A stretch of DNA of 64,000 nt, taken from Gavia stellata. Its lineage: Eukaryota; Chordata; Aves; Gaviiformes; Gaviidae. The notes under the pieces were generated by a model that was not told the origin of the DNA, did no database searches, and worked only from the letters and a program-made list of their open reading frames with translations. The stretch spans positions 9,488,930-9,552,929 of the forward strand of contig NC_082595.1 in NCBI RefSeq assembly GCF_030936135.1, given 5' to 3'. Below are positions 42,101 to 49,481 of this stretch, in pieces. The translations under genes and the position numbers were made by a program. Each line of letters opens with the position of its first letter. Within the stretch, counting starts at the first letter, position 1.

Positions 42101-45100
42101 ATATTTAACTTGCAAAAACTGACACTGTTTTCTCTTGTTCTTGTTTGCACGAGACTTCCAGTATTTGAAGGATGTGTTCTCACTTTTAATGTCCTTCTTT
42201 CCTTTGCTATTCAATTATGCTGGCTTTTCCAGATTCTCCAAGATTACTTCTGAATGGCAGTACACAGATAATTTTTTTTTTTAAATTATACTTTAAGCGA
42301 TGTAGAATATATATCACTAGTTTTCCACTCCATTTTCCAAGTGCACTCAGTAGTTATTTTCTTAGATATCACACATACCATTCTCAAGAGATACTTACCT
42401 TAGCCTGGATGATTTTCAGTTCTAATTCTAGCTTTTTTCTTTCTTCCACCTCTTTCTTGTATTTTTCTTCTAGTTCCTCAAACTTAGCATCTACAAAGAC
42501 ATGATGAATACTTCTTCATAATCTAACTTAGTACATAGGTAATCTTTTCTAGCCTATTGCTATCACAGGAATGATAAAAATGAACAGCTATCAGAAGTGT
42601 CACATCATGAGGAGGAAACAACTGTATATACAATATGTTCAGTAATTTAGGACCTCAAAAATACACTGGTGGTATATCTGCAACTTGACATTAGAATGAA
42701 AACACAAGGATCCAATGCCAAAATTTTGTTTTTTTAATCTCTCTCTAACAAAATATGTGTATAATATATATACACATTAAAAAAGACATATAACAGATGT
42801 GTTACATTATACATACACATACATATTATTACTTTTTGTTTTAAAGTTTTCCTACCAGGAACACAATAGCATTAATATTACTAAGAAATGACCAGAAAAT
42901 AAGGCTAGATCTTTTCCTTGAGTTCCTTTCAAATGCAATAGGAATTGGACAAAGAATTTACTTAGCATTATTCTGCTGAAATTGTAAGAGGAGCATATTA
43001 GTCCAAAACAAAAGTCTTGTTTCCCTTTTCTTGAATTTGTATATAATTCTGTAAGTCTCTCAGGAAAATTCTAGAACTAGAACGCTTTGGAGCATTCTAG
43101 GGAGCAGCTGAGGGAGGTGATTGTCCCACTATACACTGCACTGGTGCGGCCCCAACTCGAGTACTGTATGCAGTTTTGGGCACCTCAATATAAGGAGGAT
43201 ATCAAACTCTTAGGGTGTGTCCAGAGAAGGTCAACCAAGATGGTAAAAGCTCTTGAGGGCAAAAGTTATGAGGAGCAGCTGAGGTCACTTGGTTTGTTCA
43301 GCTTGGAGAAGAGAAGGCTGAGGGGTGACCTCAGCACTCAGGGAGTGTCTGGACGATGCTCTTAATCATGCAATTTAGTTTTAGGTAGTCCTGCATGGAG
43401 CAGGGAGTTGGACTCAATGATCCTTATGGGTCCCTTCCAACTTGAGATATTCTATGATCTTAAGATCTTAAAGAATTTAAGACTCCAGCTTTCAAAGGAC
43501 ACACCCCCCCCCCCAGCACTGATTTTAAATAGTTATTTAAATCATTTTAATCTAATCCCCATTTCAGAAGTGACACATTTAGTGGAATGCTTGACATGGC
43601 CACTACTATACCCTTTTTCAGACATGTAGAAAGAAATTAAAAGGAACAAGAGGGCAAGAAAGTATCTCAGATTTCCCATCGGAGTAAGATTGAGATGCCA
43701 CACTCACGGAACATTCGTTCACAGCAAAGAAAGAGGTAAACGGCATGCATAATATTGAACCCACTGAAGTTTTCCAGCATAGACAGCGTAAGGGTGTCTG
43801 GCTACAGAACAGTTCTCCAGTTAAGGAAACTTACTTTTGCTTTTCCAGTTCATTCAAATATTTTAAATATATTTGGTGTCACTAATGTGAAGATAGAAGT
43901 GATGCTTTGAAATGGATGCAGTGCATAAATTGTGCAGATTATCATGCACAATAATAGTTTAAATAAAAAATAATTTTCTAAAGAAATAACCCATATGACT
44001 GTTGACTGTTAAAGTACCTGTGGCACATGAAGGGAGAAATTTGCTCTTCACTACATGAAGGAAAGAGCTGACACTAAGAACAGGCATTCAAAAAATTCCT
44101 GCAGTCTGTTGATAGATATTCCTATTACTATTCCATGTCCATCAACGTAGTGCTGAAAAGATGTAATATTTGCAGTATGTGTTAAATCTGCAGTAAGAAT
44201 TTTTAAACTTGGAACCCATGGTGCTATGAATTAGACGCTCTCATAATAAGCTATATAATAGGGACTAGGCAACTCAGTACAAGTGTAATGTTCAAAATAC
44301 TCCTCCACCTTCCAAGAAAACTGACAGTTAATTATCTGTGCTAGATGAAGAAAAAATCGTTTACCATTATGACTTTGAACTGGTGTTAAAGGAGTAGTAA
44401 AGCTTTTCTGTGGAGTGCCACTGAATGATAAGTCTCCTGCAGTCGATGTTTGCTGACTTCTCTCAAGCTCACATTTGTATCTGTTTAGGAAAAAAGCAGC
44501 AGCAGAAATAAGTAATGGAAACCAAAAGGTTAATTATCTATTTTTAAGAGCCTGAAATACACAAAAAAATATATGAGTCTAAGAACATAGTTTAAAGATC
44601 AAGTCAAGATAAGTCCACTGAAAATTTTTAGGTACTATAACACAGAAATATGAAGATTCTATTGTATTTAGAGTTTCAACATATTTAATCAATTACATAG
44701 GAGTCAAAGCTAAAAAACAAAACCAAACAAACTCAAAGTAGATGAAAATCAGAACTGCTGAAGATCTCACTGTATGAAGCTGTAGTCCAGCTAAACACAC
44801 CCAAGTCACTGTAAACACTGATAATATAAAACTCATACTCTTCAGTAAGCATCTTTATGGTAGGAAACATACTACTTTCATTCTATGTTCTGATACTGCA
44901 CACTTTGAGAAACCTACGTGTACCTCATGAAAATGGAAGGGAATACCCTCCACCCGGCAGACTATTTTTCATGTGTACCATTTACATTGCTACCCAAAAC
45001 ACCACAGCAGACTACCCATCCCAGTGATTTTTGCGAGCATGAAGAGTTACAAGCTCATCCAATGAAACCAGATAACTAGTTTGGAGGTTATACAGCAACT

Positions 45101-48088
45101 TTTGTCCTGCCCAACAAGCACAGGATGATAAAACAATGGTTCCAGGCTGCAGCCCATGACATTAGTGACTCCAAAACTTGCCTTTCCATTTCCCTCTCCC
45201 TTTTACAGCACAACACCAAGAACTCCTCTCCCAGGGGATTGTCAGTTGCTATGATGTGGTAAATGATCAGTTATCAGCATAAACAAAAGAAAACCAAATA
45301 CAAAAACAATTGCCAAGATCAAGCAACATATAGCAACTGATGACCTTTTGTAGCAGACAGCTATGCAAAGTAATACAATGGGAAGCAGAGAATTCAGTAA
45401 ACTGGACTTGATTTTGGGAATGGATATTCTTAGTCTGCAACCTCTCTGGCCCAGTATTTGACAGCAGATAGAGAAAACATGAGCGTGGCTCTATCAGACC
45501 TGTTGAATATCACTCAATTCTTTTTTGACATATCTCAGCAACTCTTTATGCAAAGCTGGTATTTCTACATGCCATAAATTGTTTTGTTGAAATTTAGAAT
45601 CTCCTCACAGCAGTCAAATACTTCAACCATCTTTAGTTTTCCGAAAGCAGGGGGGAGGCAAAGAAAAACCAGAAAGACCAACACAGCTTCCTCTTTATTT
45701 GCTTCTATTAGGACATGTATGAAACATACCATCCAAAAGTCAAAGGAAGTAGACGTACTCCAGGCCATGAAAAAACCCACTAACCAAAACCAAACCATTA
45801 AGAAACCTGGCATCACAGACTGACCCCTCTCTGTGACAGTAATTCTGCATTACTAGTACTAGCACAACAGTTTATTGCATAGGCAGGATAGTCAGCCTTA
45901 TTGACGCACAAAGTTTCAGAAATACTTTTATTCAAGAATGGAGGTTGCCTCTAGTGTGAGAGCAAGTTTAACAGATGACAACATTCACTTCACTATGGGC
46001 AACTGTTCCATTTGTGCAGCACCCTCAGATGAAGGATTTTAGATGTGTCTGCATTACATAAGATTCTTTTATTGTACGAATTGCATTCCACCTCTAGAGA
46101 CAGTACTGTACTGTCTTGGTAATAACAGTATTTACAAGTTGAGGTGTTATGAATTGGGCCCTTCTTTACCAAAGCAACTAGATTCAGCAATTCAGTCACA
46201 GCACCATTGATTTTGGCAGCTTCTTCCACTCCAATAGATGTTCACGCCTCCTTCTTCCAGTGGTCATATTTTGCTGGTAGACTTCATCTTACAGACTGAA
46301 TTGTCTGTGAACTTTCCTTGCAACTCCAAGCTCTTTGCAGGTTACTTTTGCGAAGTGACTCAGTTGTGCTAGCTTTTTTTTGTTTAAAACCCACAGAATA
46401 AATGGCTCACTTTTCACACGACACTGCAGAATTCCCCTGAATTAAACAGGAACCATAGGTGCTAACTGCTTCAAATGGCACACAGATTTATGTAGAAGTC
46501 CATATATGCGTATGTAAAAACGGGTCGATGCTTTGAGATTTTGGTCACAAAATCTGAATGAAGGATGAGATGAAGAGAAACTAAAAGACCATGAAGGATG
46601 CATTAAATGAGCAAAACATTACAAAATAACCATTGTACAAAGGTTACAGACATACAGCGAGTCCTCACCTTTTCAGTTCTTGTTCTAGCCTTTCGATGTC
46701 TTTCTTGCTGGAATTCAGCTGCCCTGACTGAATATTGACTTGAGATTCTTTTACTTGAAGATCATGTGATATTTTCTGCTTTGCTTTCTCAAGATTATCA
46801 CACAATTCTATCAAGCTCTGGTTCTCTCTCTTTAGTGTTGCAGCTTCATTTTTTTCATTTTCAACCTAGTTGGAAAATAAATAATTTCAGAAATGTCTCA
46901 AGTCCTCTCTACACTTCTATGCAATTATCATTATTTTAATAACAAAGTTTACATACTGTTATTTTCTTCCTAGCATTTCAAAATCCTGACAGCACTGAAA
47001 AACTCAGATACACACATCGTTTAAATATTCTTGGGTGTGAACAAAACCACATTTCCTAAAATTCAACTCTGTGACATTAACAATTTTATTTATTGGCTAG
47101 ACACAAGCTCATTGAAAAATTTATCAATCCTTAAATACTGATAATCCACACTAGTCCGCACTCTTCACGGATCATCTCACTTCTCTTTCCGGCCTATCAA
47201 CTTTAGCAACCAGAATACCCTGACTCACTAAACAAAGTATACACAATGATTATCAAGAGTCACAGCTTTGAAATTAGAAATAGAGCCTAGCAGTAGAGAT
47301 GTCCTTCTCCCCCCCTCCAGCTTCTGAGGAGCAGGCTACAGTCAGGCTACATCTTTGGACAACATTATTCTTTTGACTGAAAAGTAGTGAGTATTAGCTG
47401 CTGCTTCTGAGAGTATTAAAGCACACCTATTTGAGCACACCCCTTCTTTTTGTTTGGGGAGCACAGCAGTTCCTCCGGACAGTTGAAATAAGTACCTGGA
47501 AACTCACAGAAAGGAAATGAAAGAAAATTAGCAGGCTTAAGTTCTGCTAGAAAGTTGTAGCAGCTTAAAGGGAATAAAAGGCAACCTTTGTAAATTGCCT
47601 CTGAGCTGTATTCAAACATCACAAAACTAAATTCAACCAAGTGGGTCACTTCTGATCTGAAGCACAGCAAGACCCTGACCAAGAGGGTCTCTGGTTTCCT
47701 GGCTAGAGGGCTGACAGGGTAAAGTCAGATAAGGTGTAAAATTACAGCCTAAAAAAAAAAAGAAAAAACAAATCCCAAAATATAGTCTCTACAAGAAAAA
47801 AAATGGAAAACTACATAAACTAAGTAAAAATTCTGCGATTCTGTGACAACCAGATAATAAATCTTTGTAACTGTGTTTGGCATGGAGAATGGCATTGTAG
47901 GAAAGTGAGTGCAGTACCTAGATTACCTTCTGTTTCTGTTTTTGCAAAGCTGCCTCCAGAGACTCTAACTGGAATTGTCTTTGCTGACGTTCCTTTTTAA
48001 GCTTGTCCACTTGACTTTCCAGCTCATGAATCTTCTGAAGGACTCTGGGGGAGAGGCCTTCTTTCCATTCCTCCACAGCCCAGCTCAT
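5923..48088 (-). CDS. CENPF: Centromere protein F (CENP-F / mitosin), complete coding span, 19 coding exons
   Basis: CENP-F is a very large coiled-coil protein of the nuclear matrix, nuclear envelope and outer kinetochore. It binds microtubules at both ends and works with Bub1, Nde1/Ndel1-dynein and Miro during mitosis. The spliced frame is 8877 nt, 2958 residues; from memory the human protein is 3114. It starts [12 protein letters not shown], matching human MSWALEEWKEGL, and every exon aligns with the human order. Residues 1-390 form the N-terminal coiled coil with TP motifs ([19 protein letters not shown]). Residues about 520-2660 are long Leu/Glu/Lys heptads, a bipartite nuclear localisation signal (KRQR...KKKRK) is in exon 18, and a basic tail ends in the farnesylation box CKVQ. 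All introns are GT-AG with consistent phase and no frameshift or internal stop. The coding strand runs 48088 to 5923; join the exons listed separately. Identity is near certain; only the first exon and the poly(A) site are uncertain. Confidence 0.97.
8612..8805 (-). CDS. CENPF: CENPF exon 19: C-terminal microtubule-binding region
   Basis: Encodes residues 2825-2889. The acceptor is TTTCAG|GGTTTG and the donor [27 protein letters not shown] is almost identical to human [16 protein letters not shown]. Several SP/TP sites follow (VSPY, TSPH, STPGG), consistent with mitotic kinase regulation known for the family. Confidence 0.95.
9680..10250. other. GC-rich, C-rich block inside intron 18
   Basis: Within the otherwise AT-rich intron 18 this segment is rich in CCCC/CCTCC runs and clearly more GC-rich than either side. 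It has open frames in several registers but none resembles a known protein. It could be a degraded transposable element or a local GC-biased patch. No terminal repeats were found. Confidence 0.35.
10553..10656 (+). mobile_element. CR1 LINE 3'-end fragment
   Basis: The sequence 'ggttagacttgatgatctt' followed by 'aggtcttttccaac' and 'tgactctgtgattctg' is the diagnostic 3' end of CR1, the dominant avian LINE. It is diverged and 5'-truncated. It lies in CENPF intron 18, antisense to the gene. Confidence 0.85.
10857..11333 (-). CDS. CENPF: CENPF exon 18: nuclear localisation signal exon
   Basis: Encodes residues 2666-2824. The acceptor is TCAAAG|GTGCTG and the donor AAAAAAG|GTATTT. It contains the end of the coiled coil ([19 protein letters not shown]; human ...LDKYCSLLISHEKLEKA) and a bipartite basic signal [14 protein letters not shown]...SSKKKRKDD. 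It closes with GLPEVVKKG, identical to human. Confidence 0.96.
12016..12202 (-). CDS. CENPF: CENPF exon 17: coiled coil
   Basis: Encodes residues 2604-2665. The acceptor is TTGTAG|GCTGAT and the donor AGAAG|GTAACT. It reads [20 protein letters not shown] then [11 protein letters not shown], matching human QLKKENERAQGKMKLLIKSC. The internal KKEN is also present in human. Confidence 0.95.
13816..13977 (-). CDS. CENPF: CENPF exon 16: coiled coil
   Basis: Encodes residues 2550-2603 (54 codons). The acceptor is CTCTAG|AATGAA and the donor [30 protein letters not shown] is nearly identical to human SSQKLEIDLLKSSKEELNNS, one of the best conserved stretches of the gene. Confidence 0.97.
14734..14910 (-). 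CDS. CENPF: CENPF exon 15: coiled coil
   Basis: Encodes residues 2491-2549 (59 codons). The acceptor is TTACAG|ATTCAG and the donor [32 protein letters not shown] parallels human VREEIAEYQLRLHEAEKKHQ. Confidence 0.95.
15988..16140 (-). CDS. CENPF: CENPF exon 14: coiled coil
   Basis: Encodes residues 2440-2490 (51 codons). The acceptor is TTTCAG|GTAGAT and the donor is the slightly unusual [32 protein letters not shown] aligns with human KTAELQEELSGEKNRLAGEL. Confidence 0.94.
16695..18995 (-). CDS. CENPF: CENPF exon 13: 767-codon coiled-coil exon with single internal repeat
   Basis: Encodes residues 1673-2439 with no stop. The acceptor is CTTGCAG|AACACT and the donor AAAAAG|GTAATA. The first about 130 residues are less conserved. 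The rest is continuous coiled coil. [15 protein letters not shown] to about [11 protein letters not shown] (genomic about 17620-17130) corresponds to the internal repeat that occurs twice in tandem in human CENP-F; only one copy is present here. Two long antisense frames over this exon are shadows of its biased codons. Confidence 0.96.
20563..24026 (-). CDS. CENPF: CENPF exon 12: 1155-codon coiled-coil exon
   Basis: Largest exon, encoding residues 518-1672. The acceptor is TTTACAG|ATAAGA and the donor GAAAAT|GTAAGT. It opens [10 protein letters not shown], contains [15 protein letters not shown] (human LTLEKLKLAVADLEKQ), [17 protein letters not shown] (human MHQSFVAETSQRISKLQ) and ends [14 protein letters not shown] (human LQLQGLDLSSRSLL). 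The content is mostly heptad repeats rich in Leu, Glu, Lys and Gln, with more diverged linkers around residues 1280-1330 and 1440-1560. Confidence 0.97.
24755..24889. repeat. 19-bp minisatellite, about 7 copies
   Basis: The unit gatgcacagaaacaagtgg is repeated head to tail about 7.1 times with no mismatch that I could see. It lies in CENPF intron 11, about 730 nt upstream of exon 12 in the direction of transcription. Because 19 is not a multiple of 3 and the unit has no stop, frames stay open across it on both strands; these are not genes. Confidence 0.97.
25353..25488 (-). CDS. CENPF: CENPF exon 11: coiled coil
   Basis: Encodes residues 473-517. The acceptor is TTTTAG|GAAGTG and the donor GAAAA|GTGAGT, leaving one base that completes an Asn codon with exon 12. 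[15 protein letters not shown] matches human [15 protein letters not shown]. Confidence 0.95.
29203..29325 (-). CDS. CENPF: CENPF exon 10: coiled coil
   Basis: Encodes residues 432-472 (41 codons). The acceptor is TTACAG|GTAATG and the donor [32 protein letters not shown] aligns with human [20 protein letters not shown]. Confidence 0.95.
30923..31051 (-). CDS. CENPF: CENPF exon 9: coiled coil
   Basis: Encodes residues 389-431 (43 codons). The acceptor is TTCTAG|GAACTC. The donor GACAAA|GTAGGC is relatively weak but keeps phase and homology. [15 protein letters not shown] and [20 protein letters not shown] match human QQRSFQTLDQECIQM and [20 protein letters not shown]. Confidence 0.93.
32318..32350. 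repeat. TA/TG microsatellite
   Basis: Compound (TA)n(TG)n(TA)n simple repeat in CENPF intron 8. Confidence 0.8.
34850..34975 (-). CDS. CENPF: CENPF exon 8: coiled coil
   Basis: Encodes residues 347-388 (42 codons). The acceptor is TTATAG|GTCCAA and the donor [32 protein letters not shown] is nearly identical to human [20 protein letters not shown]. Confidence 0.96.
35200..35271. repeat. Compound TA/TG/CA microsatellite
   Basis: Interrupted (TA)n, (TG)n and (CA)n tracts in CENPF intron 7. Parts are self-complementary (tgtgtgtgtatata against tatacacacaca), so the transcript could fold here. Confidence 0.8.
37598..37800 (-). CDS. CENPF: CENPF exon 7: coiled coil
   Basis: Encodes residues 279-346. 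The acceptor is ATTCAG|AGTTAA and the donor [31 protein letters not shown] aligns with human QLQLEKAKVELIEKEKVLNK. Confidence 0.95.
39370..39637 (-). CDS. CENPF: CENPF exon 6: Ser/Thr-rich N-terminal segment
   Basis: Encodes residues 190-278. The acceptor is GACACAG|AAAATA and the donor [33 protein letters not shown] is identical to human at 19 of 20 positions (human RDIARHQ...). The rest, with TPSR, TPARG and NSSI motifs, is a low-complexity Ser/Thr/Asn-rich linker, as in human. Confidence 0.97.
42399..42490 (-). CDS. CENPF: CENPF exon 5: coiled coil
   Basis: Encodes residues 159-189. The acceptor is TTTGTAG|ATGCTA and the donor [32 protein letters not shown] matches human YEDLKEKYNKEVEERKRLEA. 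Confidence 0.96.
43085..43462 (+). mobile_element. CR1 LINE fragment (reverse transcriptase C-terminus and 3' end)
   Basis: An open frame from 43087 reads [20 protein letters not shown], then [20 protein letters not shown] and [15 protein letters not shown]. This is the typical C-terminal end of the CR1 ORF2 reverse-transcriptase protein. It is followed by the CR1 3' end 'tcccttccaacttgagatat' and 'ctatgat'. Bases between the frame and the 3' end are partly deleted. It lies in CENPF intron 4, antisense to the gene, and is a dead 5'-truncated copy. Confidence 0.95.
44365..44480 (-). CDS. CENPF: CENPF exon 4: TP-rich segment
   Basis: Encodes residues 120-158. The acceptor is TAAACAG|ATACAA and the donor [22 protein letters not shown] and [16 protein letters not shown] parallel human CKSELERSQQ and NTPQKIFTTPLTPSQ, with conserved proline-directed sites. 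Confidence 0.96.
46669..46865 (-). CDS. CENPF: CENPF exon 3: N-terminal coiled coil
   Basis: Encodes residues 55-119 and part of 120. The acceptor is AACTAG|GTTGAA and the donor [32 protein letters not shown] and [14 protein letters not shown] follow human VENEKTEGTNLKRENQRLME and [14 protein letters not shown]. Confidence 0.96.
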
Positions 48089-48131
48089 ATTGACAGGATT
48101 CTTGTTTAGTACCAAATGGATAGTACTACGC
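47927..48131 (-). CDS. CENPF: CENPF exon 2 with start codon (coding part 47927-48088)
   Basis: The acceptor TTTCAG|GCGTAG is at 48132-48133 and the donor CAGAAG|GTAATC at 47926. A short 5' UTR (48089-48131) precedes ATG 48088-48086. The frame encodes residues 1-54, [20 protein letters not shown] then [20 protein letters not shown], almost identical to human. This start is fixed by homology; the upstream in-frame Met in the intron is not used. Confidence 0.96.
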
Positions 48132-48957
48132 CTGAAACAAAGACAACTACAATTAGACATTGAAAGATATTTAATAAGACTCCCTTCTAAAGAAATTGCA
48201 TTTTTAAGCTTAGCAGCGACTAGAATACAGTATTTCACAACCGTGCAGTCTTCCTGATCTAAACACCAAACAGCAACTTTTAAAATGAGGTCCTATTTTG
48301 ACACACTTCTGTCTAGTTAAGATGAGATTTTAAAACCTCAATCTCCTAACAATAACAGAATTTATATTCTTACAATTGCATTTGACTGCCGTATTTCAGA
48401 AAGTTTCTCTCCACATTTTATTCTGATGTTCACATTGCAGAAAGTCAGTAGCACTTATGACTGCATTGTACTTCAGTGGTGTTCAACCTGAAAGCCTTCT
48501 GAAAACCCATGGCTTTGTTTTCGGTGGCAGCTATGCTTCTTTCTTTACAGAAGTTTTTCAAGCCAATACTGCTGAGCTCGGGGCACTAAGAAGGCTCTCT
48601 ACTGGCAGAAACAGCCGTACGACACTTAGTCCTTAAATACAAGTTTGACACTCTCATACGATTTTATTTTTTGTTGTTGTAATGGCTCCGCTACCTTCTC
48701 GAGACACCAGCACAGCTCAGAGATTATCTGTGAGAGAGAAGTTACCTCAGAATAACTGAAACTAGAGATCAATGACCGAATGGACAGAGCCCACGCAGGA
48801 CTGCGGGGTTCGGGGCGCCAGGAACCTCACCGAGCCTGACCCTCGGCTCAGCCCGCGGCTCCCCGGCTCTGCCGGCCGGCGGCACGCCGTCCCCTCACGG
48901 GGACGCACCCCCGCCCTAGGGGAAAGCCGGGGGCAGTGCCCCGCTAAGGGCGCTTAC

Positions 48958-49200
48958 CCGCTCTATTAAGGCGTCACCGGACGGCACTGCGAGGCGCGCG
49001 GCGTGCCGCAGCGCACCGGCCCACTCGGGCTGCCTGACACCCCCACCCCCGGCCGCGCAGAGGCGGACAGCCGCCCCGAGCCCCCCACCGCCCGCTCGCT
49101 CACTGTTAAACGCCGACCAGGATCCAGCGGCAATCACCCAAACCCCGGCAGCTAGCAGTCAGCCTGCCTCGGCTCCGGCTTCCACAGCCCCCCCAGCGCC
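48958..49200 (-). other. CENPF: Probable non-coding CENPF exon 1 (5' UTR)
   Basis: The exon 2 acceptor requires an upstream exon. The best donor on the minus strand is GAGCGG|GTAAGC, with the exon ending at 48958. A second candidate is AACA|GTGAGC near 49102. The transcription start is inferred from the CDE/CHR element near 49260 and cannot be placed exactly. Confidence 0.45.
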
Positions 49201-49257
49201 AGTGGCGGCCAACAGAGCGCGGCCAGGCGCCGCGACAGGACGCGCTCCCCGCCGCAA

Positions 49258-49271
49258 TTCAAAGCTGCCGC
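49258..49271 (-). promoter_or_regulatory. CDE/CHR tandem element
   Basis: On the minus strand the sequence is GCGGCAGCTTTGAA: a CDE-like GCGG, a four-base spacer, then the canonical CHR TTTGAA. This spacing is the known arrangement in G2/M genes repressed by DREAM and activated by B-MYB-MuvB/FOXM1. CENPF is a known G2/M-expressed gene. A second TTTGAA lies at 49425-49430. Confidence 0.65.
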
Positions 49272-49321
49272 AGCCCCGGCAGCCGTTTGTGACCCAAGCA
49301 ATAACGCGCCTGAGCGCGCTG

Positions 49322-49481
49322 ATTGGTCCCGCCGCGACGCCGCTCGCCACGCGGACCTCGCCTCGTTAGCAATGAGGGCGCAGCGCCGGGCCGCCTGCCC
49401 TCGGGATTGGCTGGTTCGGAAGCATTCAAACTCCATTGGAGGCGGCAGCGGAGGGGCGGGGTGAAGGCGGCTCGTGATTGG
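49322..49481 (-). promoter_or_regulatory. Cluster of four inverted CCAAT boxes (NF-Y) and a GC box
   Basis: ATTGG on the plus strand (CCAAT on minus) occurs at 49322-49326, 49406-49410, 49435-49439 and 49477-49481. A GC box (gaggggcgggg) is near 49451-49461. Multiple NF-Y sites upstream of a CHR are characteristic of cell-cycle promoters. Their position fits a CENPF start near 49.2 kb. Confidence 0.7.

Noticed and set aside
43087..43365. Possible functional 92-codon gene in intron 4
   Set aside because: The protein is the C-terminal end of a CR1 reverse transcriptase, 5'-truncated and internally deleted; a dead retroelement.
48089..48238. An upstream in-frame methionine giving a longer CENPF N-terminus
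   Set aside because: That extension reads through the exon 2 splice acceptor into intron 1; family homology starts at MSWAVEEW.
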